A stretch of DNA of 64,000 bases. Origin: Mesorhizobium comanense. Its GTDB lineage: Bacteria > Pseudomonadota > Alphaproteobacteria > Rhizobiales > Rhizobiaceae. Shown here in pieces: positions 35,029 through 43,853 of the stretch; the stretch's first letter is position 1; the number at the start of each line of letters is the position of its first letter. The stretch is from NCBI RefSeq assembly GCF_005503535.1, contig NZ_SCNN01000015.1:94846-158845 (forward strand), given 5' to 3'. The notes under the pieces were generated by a model. That model worked only from the letters and a program-made list of their open reading frames with translations, was not told the origin of the DNA and searched no databases. The translations under genes and the position numbers were made by a program.

Positions 35029-36060
35029 ATGGCCAGGACCGTCGCCGATTTCGGCCTGACCTGCGGCACCTTGCCCACGGGCACGCGCAATGCGATCACC
35101 GACGTGCCCGGCGTGCGCGTCGGCCACTGCACGCTACGCGACGGCGACATCAACACCGGGGTGACCGCGATCCTGCCGCATGGCGGTAATCTGTTCCGCG
35201 ACAAGGTGGCGGCGGCCGCCCATGTCATCAACGGTTTCGGCAAGACGGTCGGACTGATGCAGGTGCAGGAACTCGGCACCATGGAGACGCCGGTCCTGCT
35301 CACCAACACGCTTTCGGTCGGCACCTGCGCCACCGCGCTCATCCGGGACGCCATCCGCCGCAATCCCGATATCGGCCGCACCACCGGAACCGTCAATCCG
35401 GTGGTCGGCGAGTGCAATGATGGCCCGCTGAACGATATCCAGGCCCTGGCGGTATCGGAGGAGCATGCTCTTGCCGCGCTGGCCGACGCGCATGACGGCG
35501 ATGTCGAACAGGGCAATGTCGGGGCCGGAACCGGCATGAGCTGCTTCGGCTTCAAGGGCGGCATCGGCTCGGCCTCCCGAAAGATCGCGCTCGGCGGCGA
35601 CCACCACCTTGGCGTTCTCGTGCTGTCGAATTTCGGCAGGCGTGGCGACCTCATCTTGCCGGACGGGCGCCGGCCCGACCCCAGGCAAGCGGTGGAGGCC
35701 GAACGCGGTTCGATCATGATCGTGCTCGCCACCGATTTGCCGCTCGAACACCGCCAGCTCGACAGGGTGGCGCGACGCGCCGGGGCCGGCATCGCCAGGC
35801 TGGGCACCTTCTGGGGCCATGGCAGCGGCGATATCGCCATCGCCTTCAGCACCGGCAATCGGGTCGATCACGACGAGAGCCGCGATCTGGTGCCGCTGCT
35901 CGCACTCAATGAAGCGCGTATAGACATGCTCTTCCGGGCGGCAGTGGAGGCGACGCAGGAGGCGGTGCTTAACTCGATGCTGTCCGCCGAAGCCTTTACC
36001 GGCAGGGGCGGCACGCATCGCGCCTCGCTCGCCGACTGGCTCCGCGACCGGGGCCGATAA
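35029..36060 (+). CDS. P1 family (DmpA-type) aminopeptidase
   Basis: 343 residues. DmpA-type features are seen: DVPGVRVGH near the start, NPVVGECNDG, GAGTGMSCFGFKGGIGSASR, and the self-cleavage site Gly-Ser in RGSIMIVLATDLPL, where the Ser becomes the N-terminal nucleophile. Such enzymes cut themselves into two chains and release D- or L-amino acids or beta-peptides. It starts 3 bp after the merR stop, so it is translated from the same message; a link to metal response is not obvious. Confidence 0.9.
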   Translation: MARTVADFGLTCGTLPTGTRNAITDVPGVRVGHCTLRDGDINTGVTAILPHGGNLFRDKVAAAAHVINGFGKTVGLMQVQELGTMETPVLLTNTLSVGTCATALIRDAIRRNPDIGRTTGTVNPVVGECNDGPLNDIQALAVSEEHALAALADAHDGDVEQGNVGAGTGMSCFGFKGGIGSASRKIALGGDHHLGVLVLSNFGRRGDLILPDGRRPDPRQAVEAERGSIMIVLATDLPLEHRQLDRVARRAGAGIARLGTFWGHGSGDIAIAFSTGNRVDHDESRDLVPLLALNEARIDMLFRAAVEATQEAVLNSMLSAEAFTGRGGTHRASLADWLRDRGR

Positions 36061-36062
36061 TG

Positions 36063-36620
36063 CTACAGGTCGATCCGGAAGCGCAGGCTCTCCTCGCCGC
36101 CATAGGCCGCTTCCTTGAGGAAATTCCCGATCAGCCTGCCGCCATTGGCCAGGATAACCTTTTGCGAGGCGGGATTGCCGGGATCGGCGGTCAGCTCGAC
36201 ATAGGCGAGCCCGACCGCTCTCGCCTCGACGAGCATCAGCCTCAGGGCCTCGGTCGCATAGCCGCGCCGCCGCTTCCACGGCACGACGGCATAGCCGATA
36301 TGGCCAAGCACATGCGGCGGCAGTTCGGCCGTGCCCTTCTGCCAGCGAAAGCCGATCGAGCCCGAAGCTTCGCCGTCCCAGATCCAGCGGCGGAACCCCG
36401 GGAGGCGCGGCACGCTGGTGCCATCGGGCAAGGTGATCGGGCGACCCCTGGCCTCGGGATCGTCGAGGCTGGCCAGGAAAGCCAGCGGATCCTTCTCGAT
36501 CGCCCCAAGCTCCTCGCGCGTGGCCACCTCCAGCCGCACATTGTCGGGCGACCAGCCGCGCTCGAGCGCCGCCTTGTAGGACGGCAGGTGTTCCAGCGCG
36601 GGTTTGACGATCTCGACCAT
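36063..36620 (-). CDS. GNAT family N-acetyltransferase
   Basis: 185 residues. The acetyl-CoA-binding motif A is present in the form VVPWKRRRGYATEALRLML, followed by VELTADPGNPASQKVI and a late beta strand. The substrate is unknown. The stop converges on the P1 peptidase gene with 2 bp between. The ribosome site GAGGAG lies inside a hairpin immediately before the ATG (see 36622). Confidence 0.9.
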   Translation of the reverse strand: MVEIVKPALEHLPSYKAALERGWSPDNVRLEVATREELGAIEKDPLAFLASLDDPEARGRPITLPDGTSVPRLPGFRRWIWDGEASGSIGFRWQKGTAELPPHVLGHIGYAVVPWKRRRGYATEALRLMLVEARAVGLAYVELTADPGNPASQKVILANGGRLIGNFLKEAAYGGEESLRFRIDL

Positions 36621-36621
36621 G

Positions 36622-36646
36622 ATGCCTGCTCCTCGTCAGCAGGCAT
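36622..36646 (-). promoter_or_regulatory. hairpin that may mask the ribosome site of the GNAT gene
   Basis: A perfect 9-bp inverted repeat ATGCCTGCT / AGCAGGCAT with a 7-base loop ends two bases before the GNAT start codon. On the message the GAGGAG ribosome site lies in the loop and 3' stem. This could reduce translation, or simply be a chance hairpin. Confidence 0.45.
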
Positions 36647-36754
36647 AGCCATCACCGCCACGGCGCTCAAGCCGGCACCGCTCGACGCATGCCGGGCCAG
36701 CCGGGCTATCGGAGCGGTTGCGATCCCGGGCACGGCAGCCCAGGATCGGGAAAT

Positions 36755-37498
36755 TCACCCTGCATTCGCCAGCGCGACCGCATCCGCGCCGGCCGGAAAC
36801 CGCAACCGGCCACCGGTGTCCCGCACGGCCGCCCAGACAGCCTCGGCGACGTCGGTTTCCCTGGTCGTCATCGCGGGCCGGGCGAAGTTCGCGAAGATCG
36901 GCGCCGCGAAGTCGGCATAGGCTTGCGGTATCAGGTCCTCGACACGCAGCGAGGTGTTGTGGGCGAACCGCGTCGTCGGCGCGTATCCGGGCTCGACCAG
37001 CTTGGCGCGGACGTTGAAATAACCGAGCTCGTGCGCCAGAGACCCGGTGAAACCCTCGATCGCCTGCTTGCTCGCGGTGTAGGCGGCCGCCAGCGGCATG
37101 GCCGCCAGTGTGGCGCTGGAGGTGACGTTGACGATCACGCCCGCGCGGCGCTCGCGCATCTGCGGGATCACCGCCTGCGTCATTGCCATCACGCCAAGCG
37201 TATTGGTTTCGAAGACGTGTCGGATGTGCGGGATGGGTGTCGCCTCGAAGGCGCCGACGACCCCGATGCCTGCATTGTTGACGAGAGCATCGATCGGACC
37301 GGCGGCTTCGATCGTTGCAGCGATGCTTTGCTGGCTGGTGACGTCCAGCGGCAGGATCCGCAGGCGCTCGGAGCGCGGCAGGATATCCTGTCGCGGCGAC
37401 CGCATGGTGGCAATGACATTCCACCCGCCGGCGAGGAAATGGCGGGCCGTCTCCAGGCCATAGCCGGAAGAACAGCCGGTGATCAGGATCGTTTGCAT
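36755..37498 (-). CDS. SDR family oxidoreductase
   Basis: 247 residues, classical short-chain dehydrogenase. The cofactor loop is TGCSSGYG (residues 7-14), NNAG follows at about 69, and the catalytic Ser (VTSSAT) and YTASK are present. It probably uses NADP(H) on an unknown alcohol or ketone. It is 97 bp downstream of an AraC regulator on the same strand, which may control it. Confidence 0.92.
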   Translation of the reverse strand: MQTILITGCSSGYGLETARHFLAGGWNVIATMRSPRQDILPRSERLRILPLDVTSQQSIAATIEAAGPIDALVNNAGIGVVGAFEATPIPHIRHVFETNTLGVMAMTQAVIPQMRERRAGVIVNVTSSATLAAMPLAAAYTASKQAIEGFTGSLAHELGYFNVRAKLVEPGYAPTTRFAHNTSLRVEDLIPQAYADFAAPIFANFARPAMTTRETDVAEAVWAAVRDTGGRLRFPAGADAVALANAG

Positions 37499-37595
37499 GG
37501 GTAAGCTCCTTTGGTTTCGATGAAACCTTGTTAGGCTTGCCCAGACAGACGATCCATAATTAACTGTCCTTATTTTATTTCCAATCGTCCAAAAA

Positions 37596-38525
37596 TCAGA
37601 TCGAACCTCTGCTCACGCCCTCGTTTGCGCTGCCGGCCCCGCCACGGGCGAACTTGCCGGGAGAACAGCCGAGCCGTTTCCTGAAGGCTGTACTGAAAGC
37701 GCTCGCGGATTCGTAGCCGATCTCGTCGGCTATCCTGTCCAGCGTCTTGGAACCTCGCATCAACGCATCCTTGGCGAGCGCCATGCGCCATCGCGCCAGA
37801 TACTCTATCGGCCCGCATCCAAGCACGTCGCCGAAACGCGCCGCGAAGGCCGAGCGCGAGAGGCCGGCAATTCCGGCGAGTTCCGCGACCGTCCAACCGG
37901 CCCGGACATCCGCATGCATGGCGCGAAGCACTCGCGCCAGCATGGGATCGCGCATCCCGTTGAGCAGGCCTGCCACGCCGCCATCCATGCCGCGCCATCG
38001 CAGCGCCTCGACGAGCAGCACCTCGAGCAGTCGCTGCAGGACCATCTCCTTGCCGGGCTCTTCATTCTCGCACTCTTCCATGATCAGCTCGATGGTCTTG
38101 CCGAGTCTCCCGGCGCGACCTTGCGAAGCCGGCACGTGGACGACGCGCGGAAGCAGTGCCAGCAACAGCGCGGCGTTGACCGGCTCGATCCGGAACGTCC
38201 CGCCGAGCGCGACGAAATCGGCCTCCCCGTCCCGGTCGCCATACTGGACGGCAATATCCATCGGCTGCCGAAGCTCGCACTCGGCCCCCGGATGGCTGCT
38301 CAGCGAAAAGGGTGGCGTGGAGGGCAAAAGGAGGAAATCCCCCTTCTCCAGCCTCACAGGCTGCTGCCCCTCGAAAGCGATCCAGCACTCGCCCTCGACG
38401 ATGATTGTGAAACCAGGTGCGTCATATGCGGCGTAACGCACGCCCCACCGGCCGCGTCCCTTGATGGGTTTCGAGATCGCGGTGCTGGGTTGAAGAAGAG
38501 CGATGACGTCGCTGAGCGGGTCCAT
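37596..38525 (-). CDS. AraC family transcriptional regulator with cupin domain
   Basis: 309 residues. The N-terminal half is a cupin of the AraC-binding type (DFLLLPSTPPFSLSSHP), the C-terminal hundred residues are the two-HTH AraC domain (VAELAGIAGLSRSAFAARF, DRIADEIGYESASAFSTAF). It probably activates the SDR gene immediately downstream. Confidence 0.92.
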   Translation of the reverse strand: MDPLSDVIALLQPSTAISKPIKGRGRWGVRYAAYDAPGFTIIVEGECWIAFEGQQPVRLEKGDFLLLPSTPPFSLSSHPGAECELRQPMDIAVQYGDRDGEADFVALGGTFRIEPVNAALLLALLPRVVHVPASQGRAGRLGKTIELIMEECENEEPGKEMVLQRLLEVLLVEALRWRGMDGGVAGLLNGMRDPMLARVLRAMHADVRAGWTVAELAGIAGLSRSAFAARFGDVLGCGPIEYLARWRMALAKDALMRGSKTLDRIADEIGYESASAFSTAFRKRLGCSPGKFARGGAGSANEGVSRGSI

Positions 38526-38661
38526 TCAAGACGACCGGTAATTATTAAAGCCGTATTCATTCTAGAGCGTCGCAGGACGGTGTACAGACCCGGTACGTCG
38601 CAAGGCTCTGGCAAAGCGACTGTGCCCGGCCGGAGCGTCGCCAGCGGACATGCCGCCATGT

Positions 38662-39372
38662 TCAAGTCGGCTGGAAGCGGATTTCGCCCTTGTTCAGAAA
38701 GCAGGTCTTGCTGAACAGCGACAGGTCGAGCGGGTTGGGCAGCCTGATATCGCCCACATCAGGGACAGGCTTCGACGACAGCTCATAGGAACGGTCGATC
38801 TGTGAAATGAAGACCAGGATGAGACCTCTTTCACGCGCGAACGACCGCAGGCGGCGCACCTGCGTCATCAGGTCCGGATTTTCCCGCCTCTGGTCGAGCA
38901 GTTGCAGATAGTCGATCACCACCAGCGTGCCGGGGGCGGCCGTGGCCAGTCGTTCCATCATGTATCCGGCACAGATGGCGTCGGAATTGTCGAAGTCGAA
39001 CCGGCCCTCGAATTGCGCCGGCTCGACCCCGATCGCGCGAAATCTGCCGAGAATGTCGGCCTGCGTGTATTCCAGCGTAAAGAACACGCTGCGCCGGCCG
39101 CATCGCATGGCTTCAATCGCCAGTTCGAGGCTCATCAGCGTCTTGCCGTGGCCCGGCCGCGCGCCGACCAGCACGAGGTCGCCGGGTGCCAGTCGGGCAA
39201 ATAATCTGCCGGCGGGGCTGGTTTCGGCGTCCCTCGCCGCAAGCAACGCCCAGCTCACAAAGCCCTCTTGGGCCGCGATGCGGTCGAGTGCTTCGTGCAG
39301 CGGTATGCCGTCCTTGCGGGACAGCAGCCTGGCTTGACGCTTCAGTCGGTAGACAGGCGCGGACAGTCTCAT
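38662..39372 (-). CDS. stand-alone DnaB-like RecA-fold ATPase
   Basis: 236 residues. It has the core of the DnaB C-terminal domain: Walker A GARPGHGKT (70-78), Walker B VVIDYLQLLDQ (151-161) and the FISQIDR segment (188-194). The N-terminal DnaB collar (primase-binding) domain is missing; instead there is a 50-residue helical start (YRLKRQARLLSRKDG, PLHEALDRIAAQEGF). The arginine-finger region after SQI is shortened. It cannot replace the replicative helicase and its role is unknown. The ATG at 39372 follows a strong CAGGAGG. Confidence 0.85.
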   Translation of the reverse strand: MRLSAPVYRLKRQARLLSRKDGIPLHEALDRIAAQEGFVSWALLAARDAETSPAGRLFARLAPGDLVLVGARPGHGKTLMSLELAIEAMRCGRRSVFFTLEYTQADILGRFRAIGVEPAQFEGRFDFDNSDAICAGYMMERLATAAPGTLVVIDYLQLLDQRRENPDLMTQVRRLRSFARERGLILVFISQIDRSYELSSKPVPDVGDIRLPNPLDLSLFSKTCFLNKGEIRFQPT

Positions 39373-39753
39373 CACAAAACCTCCTGATGCGAGCAGTCTG
39401 CGCAACCCCTCCTCATGCCTGGTGCTCGAACAGTCGGTTCGGTGATTGGATGGCCCGGCATGACTGATGCTTTCCCGGCGGAGGGAGGAGGCGTGGGCCA
39501 CGCCAGAATCAGATCATAGCGCAATCCCGGTGGATCGAAAATCGGGGGTCGCGGCGCATGGAGGCATCAGCCGCAAGCCTTGAGCCAGCATCCCGGAGTA
39601 TGGGTGGCCCGCGCCGGTGCGGATTTTTGGGCCTGTCCGCCGCCGCGCTGACCAAGAAGTGTTTCGCCTGGAGATGCGAGGCATTTTATGATCTGCGCCA
39701 GGTGATTCACCGGCGCGGAATAACGAAACGCCCTCGACAGGAGAATAGGTCCG
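39373..39753. other. 381-bp divergent intergenic region, no gene seen
   Basis: The region between the DnaB-like gene and the L,D-transpeptidase gene has no ORF with coding character and no long repeat. It must contain both promoters. Composition is similar to the flanks. Confidence 0.45.
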
Positions 39754-40734
39754 GTGCGGTTGAGATCTGTTCCTTTGGCGGCTGTTGCCACCCTCGGCCT
39801 TCTCGTTGCGGTCATTGCCCTGACGGTGTCGGCGCGGTCCTTTGCCGCGCCTTCGGCCGTTCCGGCATGGCTGCAGGCCCATGTCGGTGACGCCGACGGC
39901 CAGATTTCGCAAGTGGTGCTGGAGCGAGCGCGGGCGCTTTACCAGAAGAAAGTGGCCGAGGGCGCTGTCCGCAATCCCTGCTACTTCGCCATGGATGCCA
40001 CGCGTCCGGGCGATCTCGGCAACAGCGTGCTCGGGCGCCGCTACTATATCGTGTGCGAGGCCAGCCAGTCGTTTCGCGCCATTTCTTCCGGTCATGGCGG
40101 CGGCCGCAATCTCAAGGGCACCGTCGATTTCTCGAACGGCCGGCGCTGCGTCAAGAACTTCGGCAATGCCATGGATTCCGAGCTGACCGCCGGCGGCGCC
40201 TATATGACGCGCGAGACCAAGACTTCGTTCAAGGGTTACTACCGCACGGCCACCAAACAGGATGCGGCCTTCGTGCGCACCTTCATCCAGTTCGACGGCG
40301 AAGGCGAAGCCGCCAACGCCCGGCAGCGCGTGATCGGCGGCCATGCGGCGCAAGTGCTGCGCACCATGTGCATGCGCAAGAGCCCGAAGAGCTCCTACGC
40401 CGACCATGACGGCATGGTGCCGTTCGGCAAGCTGGTGGACTATGCCGGCGGCCGCAGCAATGGCTGCACCAGCTGGTCGCCGGCGGATGCGCAGCAGCTC
40501 ATCTCGATGGTCAAGGACAATCCGACCACGCTCTACATCTACCCGGAATCACGCGATATCGCCGCCGTGGCGAGCGGCCATTCGTCGGGCGCCTACTGGA
40601 ACGCTTCCTGCCTGAAGGAGATCGGCGCGCCGAAATTCTGGCCACGCAAAACCCTGGAGCCGATGATCGCCCAATACAGGAAGGACCATCCGGCGCCCCC
40701 GCCCCAGCCCCTGCCGATCTGCAAGGAGCCGTGA
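39754..40734 (+). CDS. murein L,D-transpeptidase catalytic-domain family protein (YkuD_2 type)
   Basis: 326 residues. The GTG start after AGGAG begins a signal peptide or N-terminal anchor (residues 8-32). The YkuD_2 features are SSGHGGGRNLKG (His114), GGAYMTRET and the catalytic Cys238 in GGRSNGCTSW. Its role would be 3-3 cross-linking or protein attachment in the peptidoglycan, in the periplasm. The tail is Pro-rich (APPPQPLP). Confidence 0.85.
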   Translation: MRLRSVPLAAVATLGLLVAVIALTVSARSFAAPSAVPAWLQAHVGDADGQISQVVLERARALYQKKVAEGAVRNPCYFAMDATRPGDLGNSVLGRRYYIVCEASQSFRAISSGHGGGRNLKGTVDFSNGRRCVKNFGNAMDSELTAGGAYMTRETKTSFKGYYRTATKQDAAFVRTFIQFDGEGEAANARQRVIGGHAAQVLRTMCMRKSPKSSYADHDGMVPFGKLVDYAGGRSNGCTSWSPADAQQLISMVKDNPTTLYIYPESRDIAAVASGHSSGAYWNASCLKEIGAPKFWPRKTLEPMIAQYRKDHPAPPPQPLPICKEP

Positions 40735-40764
40735 GCTTCGCGTCAGCCGGCGCTGGCCTTGGGA

Positions 40765-41469
40765 TCACGAACGAACCAGCCAGCGAAAGGCGCGCCGCAG
40801 AAATGCCTGGCCATCCGTGGTGATCGGTTCGCCATGCGCCATCAGCACCTTTTCCGCCGGCCAGGCCAGCACCCGCCGGATGGCGGCGCGCGCCACGGGC
40901 CGGTCGGTGAAGGCGGCGCGGAACTTTCGCGGCACCGATGGCTCGTCGGCCACCATCAGGTCCAGCCGGGCAACCAGCGCCCGCCAGCCCTTGAACCATC
41001 CGGGCGGGAAATGCTGGATGAGATCGGTGAACAGCACCGTGTTGCTGCGGCGATGAAAGAAGACGACCTCGGTCGTGATCCGGTTGCCGAGCATCACGAC
41101 CTGGTCGAGATCATCAGCCCAATCCGCGACAGGCGTATCGCAGAGATCGCCGTCGAAGCGGATGTCCCGGCGCTTTTCGCGCAGGCCCGCAGCCGCATAC
41201 ACCCTGGCGTCGGGATAGCCGCTCTGCCAGCCGGCGAGGAACACATGATGAAGCGAGTTGGGCGCGATCAGGAAGCGCACCTCGCCCATGGCATTGACCT
41301 CGGCGCGAAGCGCATCCGTCAGCGCGACCGGCGACCAGATGAAAAGGCCGCCGGCCGACAGACGGATGACGGCCATGCGGGTCGGATAATGGAAGCCGGC
41401 CGCCGCCGTCACCGCCGGACCGTCGGCGATCCAGATGCCAGCCCCGAATTCCCTGAGATTATCAACCAT
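40765..41469 (-). CDS. DUF4336 domain-containing protein
   Basis: 234 residues. The DUF4336 pattern is clear: WIADGPAVTAAAGFHYPTRM, APNSLHHVFLAGW, VVFFHRRSNTVLFTDLI and a late AHGEP. The His and Asp positions resemble those of the metallo-beta-lactamase fold, so a hydrolase role is possible, but none is established. It is divergent from a TetR gene with a perfect palindrome between them. Confidence 0.85.
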   Translation of the reverse strand: MVDNLREFGAGIWIADGPAVTAAAGFHYPTRMAVIRLSAGGLFIWSPVALTDALRAEVNAMGEVRFLIAPNSLHHVFLAGWQSGYPDARVYAAAGLREKRRDIRFDGDLCDTPVADWADDLDQVVMLGNRITTEVVFFHRRSNTVLFTDLIQHFPPGWFKGWRALVARLDLMVADEPSVPRKFRAAFTDRPVARAAIRRVLAWPAEKVLMAHGEPITTDGQAFLRRAFRWLVRS

Positions 41470-41576
41470 TTTGCACAACGCTTCCGATTGACCCGCTTGA
41501 ATTCCCGGACGCCACGGCCGACCGTTCGGCCCGGGCGAATGGCTGATATGGCGGCGATGAACCCATATTTTACATA

Positions 41577-41592
41577 AGTGTAAATTTACACT
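41577..41592. promoter_or_regulatory. 16-bp perfect palindrome between DUF4336 and tetR
   Basis: AGTGTAAATTTACACT is a perfect inverted repeat that ends 11 bp before the TetR start codon, in an AT-rich promoter patch. Its size and location fit a TetR-dimer operator acting on both genes. TACACT-like halves are common in TetR/AcrR sites. Confidence 0.8.
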
Positions 41593-41603
41593 ATGGTATA
41601 AAA

Positions 41604-42200
41604 ATGACAACCCCAAAGCGGACCGACCGGTCGCGAACCCTCATCCTCGATGCCGCCGATCGGGCGTTCCGGGAGCTTGGATTCGTCAACGTGTCTGTCG
41701 AGGAAATAGCGACGCGCGCGGGGCTGACCCGCAAGACCGTCTACAATCTGTTCAGTTCGAAAGAAGAGATCGCGCTGCGGCTCATAGCTCGCGTCGAGGC
41801 GGACGACAGTGCCTATCGCGCCCGCATGGCAGCGAACGAGGACGTGCTCAAATTGCTGGAGATCGTGCTCACCGACAGTGCGCACTGGTGCCTGGCCAAT
41901 CCTTCCCTTGCCCGGCTCGCTCTGGCCCCGGCGGAACGGCCGTCCCTGCGGCCGCCCCCCGACCGCCCATCCTTCCAAGGCCTGGTGCGGGATATTCTGG
42001 TGCTCGGCCAGCGGCAAGGCGTCATCCGCCGCGACGACGACGCCGACTTCATGGCGCTGGTGCTGCTCGGCATCTATGGCCAGGCGATGCTTTCGGCGCT
42101 CTCCGGCGGGTCGTTCGGCGAGGGCGAGACCAGGCACCTGATCCGCATCGTCGTCGAAGGGATCGGCGAACGTTCGCAGAACCGAAGCGGCAAACCCTGA
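41604..42200 (+). CDS. TetR family transcriptional repressor
   Basis: 198 residues. The HTH is at the N-terminus (RTLILDAADRAFRELGFVNV, EIATRAGLTRKTVYNLFSSK). The C-terminal domain is a generic TetR ligand domain. The 16-bp palindrome just upstream is probably its site, and DUF4336 its likely target. Confidence 0.92.
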   Translation: MTTPKRTDRSRTLILDAADRAFRELGFVNVSVEEIATRAGLTRKTVYNLFSSKEEIALRLIARVEADDSAYRARMAANEDVLKLLEIVLTDSAHWCLANPSLARLALAPAERPSLRPPPDRPSFQGLVRDILVLGQRQGVIRRDDDADFMALVLLGIYGQAMLSALSGGSFGEGETRHLIRIVVEGIGERSQNRSGKP

Positions 42201-42226
42201 CGGTTACCCGCCTTGCCTTCAAGCCC

Positions 42227-42601
42227 TCAATGCGGGCTGGATGCGAGCAGCAAGCCGCCGATGACGGCGATGTTGATGGTGAAGGCGGAGCGCAGGCCTT
42301 GCCGCTCCGGTCCGGAATAATGCCAGAAGTCGAGCATCATCACGCTTGCGACAACCGTGAACACGACAAGCGCCAGCGCCGCATAGGGCCGGGCCATGCC
42401 GGTTGCGAGGCAAAGGCCGGCGACGATCTCGACGCTCGACCCCGCGGCAAGCAGGACCGCCGGGAAGGGCAACCGCCGCTCCGCCAACTGTCCTGCGATC
42501 GTCCTGAACTTCAGGAAATGCCCGGCTCCGGCCCAGGCGAAAACACCGCCAAGCAATACGAAGCCAAGCATGTGGATCAGCCCGACCACGGCGCGTCTCA
42601 A
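42227..42601 (-). CDS. DoxX family inner-membrane protein
   Basis: 124 residues with four hydrophobic helices. The DoxX start (LGGVFAWAGAGHFLKF) and the EIVAGLCLATG segment are present. Family members occur in redox and stress operons but their reaction is uncertain. The start overlaps the VOC stop as ATGA. Confidence 0.88.
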   Translation of the reverse strand: MRRAVVGLIHMLGFVLLGGVFAWAGAGHFLKFRTIAGQLAERRLPFPAVLLAAGSSVEIVAGLCLATGMARPYAALALVVFTVVASVMMLDFWHYSGPERQGLRSAFTINIAVIGGLLLASSPH

Positions 42602-42951
42602 TTCACCGACCAGACGGCGAGTTCATATCCGTCCGGATCCTCGAAATGAAAACGGCGGCCGCCCGGAAATTCGAAGACCGGCTTGACGATCCTGCCGCCG
42701 GCTTGCTCGATCCGCTTCTGCGTCACACCGAGATCATCCGCATAAAGAATAACCAGCGGCCCGCCCGGCTTGATCGCGCCGCCCGTCGTAAGTCCGCCGG
42801 TCAGGCGGCCGTCAGTGAATTCGCAATAGGTCGGACCATAGTCGGTGAATGTCCAGCCGAATGCCTTGGCGTAGAATTCGCGCGAGCGCGCGATATCGCT
42901 GACGTTGAATTCGATGTTGTCGATCCGGCGATCATTGCCTGCGGTGCCCAT
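42598..42951 (-). CDS. VOC family protein
   Basis: 117 residues, one glyoxalase-like domain. It starts with IDNIEFNVSDIARSREFYAK and ends with FHFEDPDGYELAVW. The ATG at 42951 follows AAAGGA; ATG 42966 is also in frame. It overlaps DoxX by 4 bp and follows the AraC gene by 76 bp, so AraC-VOC-DoxX... order on the minus strand is regulator upstream of VOC-DoxX. Confidence 0.88.
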   Translation of the reverse strand: MGTAGNDRRIDNIEFNVSDIARSREFYAKAFGWTFTDYGPTYCEFTDGRLTGGLTTGGAIKPGGPLVILYADDLGVTQKRIEQAGGRIVKPVFEFPGGRRFHFEDPDGYELAVWSVN

Positions 42952-43027
42952 GGCAAATCCTTTCATCGTTGCATGTCTGGGGAAGGATGCCGCCGGGGCC
43001 GCCGGCGGTCTTGAAGAAAACGGCCAC

Positions 43028-43810
43028 TCAACCCGCCAGTTGGCGAACGAACGCACGCGCCGTCATGCCGCTAAGCGTCTGGATCTCACGGCTGAGATGG
43101 GCCTGGTCGGCATAGCCGGTCGCATAGGCCATGTCCGCCAGGCCGGCATGCGGGGAACGCCGCGCCAGCGCCTGGAACCGTTGAAAGCGCAGGATGCGTT
43201 CGAGCGTCTTGGGGCCGTAGCCGAACAGGTCGCGGCTCCTGCGACGCAGCGTCCGCTCGCTGAGACCGAGCCGGCTCACCAGGCGCGACATGCCCTCTCC
43301 CTGATAGCCGGCATTGTCCTGAAGGATGGAGAATATCGCGGCTCCGTCGCGAAAAGGCGCTTCGACCGACGGGGCCATCCCGGCCAGCAGGTTTTGCAGC
43401 AATCCGGCCTGCCCATGGAAGCCCGATACGTCTTGCAATCTCCCGAAGACATCGCTCGCCCGCGCACCCCAGATATCGCGCATGTCGACCTCGCTGCCGA
43501 CGATCTCCGTCATCGACAGGCCGAGCCAGCGGGCTGCCGCACCTGGCCGGAAGCGCATGCCCAGCACGGTTGAACCCGGCCTCAGATCGGGGTTGGCGGC
43601 CGTGATGTCGGGACCGACGGCGACAAGGCGGCCATCATGCCAGAGAAGATCGACACAGCCATCGGGAACGACGGCGATACTGCCCGCATGATCATCCGGG
43701 ATGGAATGTTTCCACACGCACAGAAAGTGCTCGCGCAGGGCGGGCACGGGCGCCGCTTCCGAATATCGCCCGACGCAACCGGCAAGAACCGTCTTTGCCC
43801 TGGTCTCCAC
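43028..43810 (-). CDS. AraC family transcriptional regulator (DUF6597-type sensor)
   Basis: 260 residues with the chosen GTG start at 43810 (AGGGA nearby). The N-terminal domain (LREHFLCVWKHSIP, VVPDGCVDLLWHDG) is of the DUF6597 type and the C-terminus is an AraC HTH (LSERTLRRRSRDLFGYGPKT). A longer form from ATG 43912 would overlap the yqeY stop by 59 bp and is less likely. It probably controls the VOC-DoxX pair downstream. Confidence 0.8.
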   Translation of the reverse strand: METRAKTVLAGCVGRYSEAAPVPALREHFLCVWKHSIPDDHAGSIAVVPDGCVDLLWHDGRLVAVGPDITAANPDLRPGSTVLGMRFRPGAAARWLGLSMTEIVGSEVDMRDIWGARASDVFGRLQDVSGFHGQAGLLQNLLAGMAPSVEAPFRDGAAIFSILQDNAGYQGEGMSRLVSRLGLSERTLRRRSRDLFGYGPKTLERILRFQRFQALARRSPHAGLADMAYATGYADQAHLSREIQTLSGMTARAFVRQLAG

Positions 43811-43853
43811 CCGCGCATTCCCTGCTGTCGTGACGGGAAGCTTTGCGGCAGGC

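Noticed and set aside
39558..39890. A 110-codon plus-strand frame before the L,D-transpeptidase gene
   Set aside because: It overlaps the real signal-peptide region in another frame, lacks a ribosome site and has no domain.
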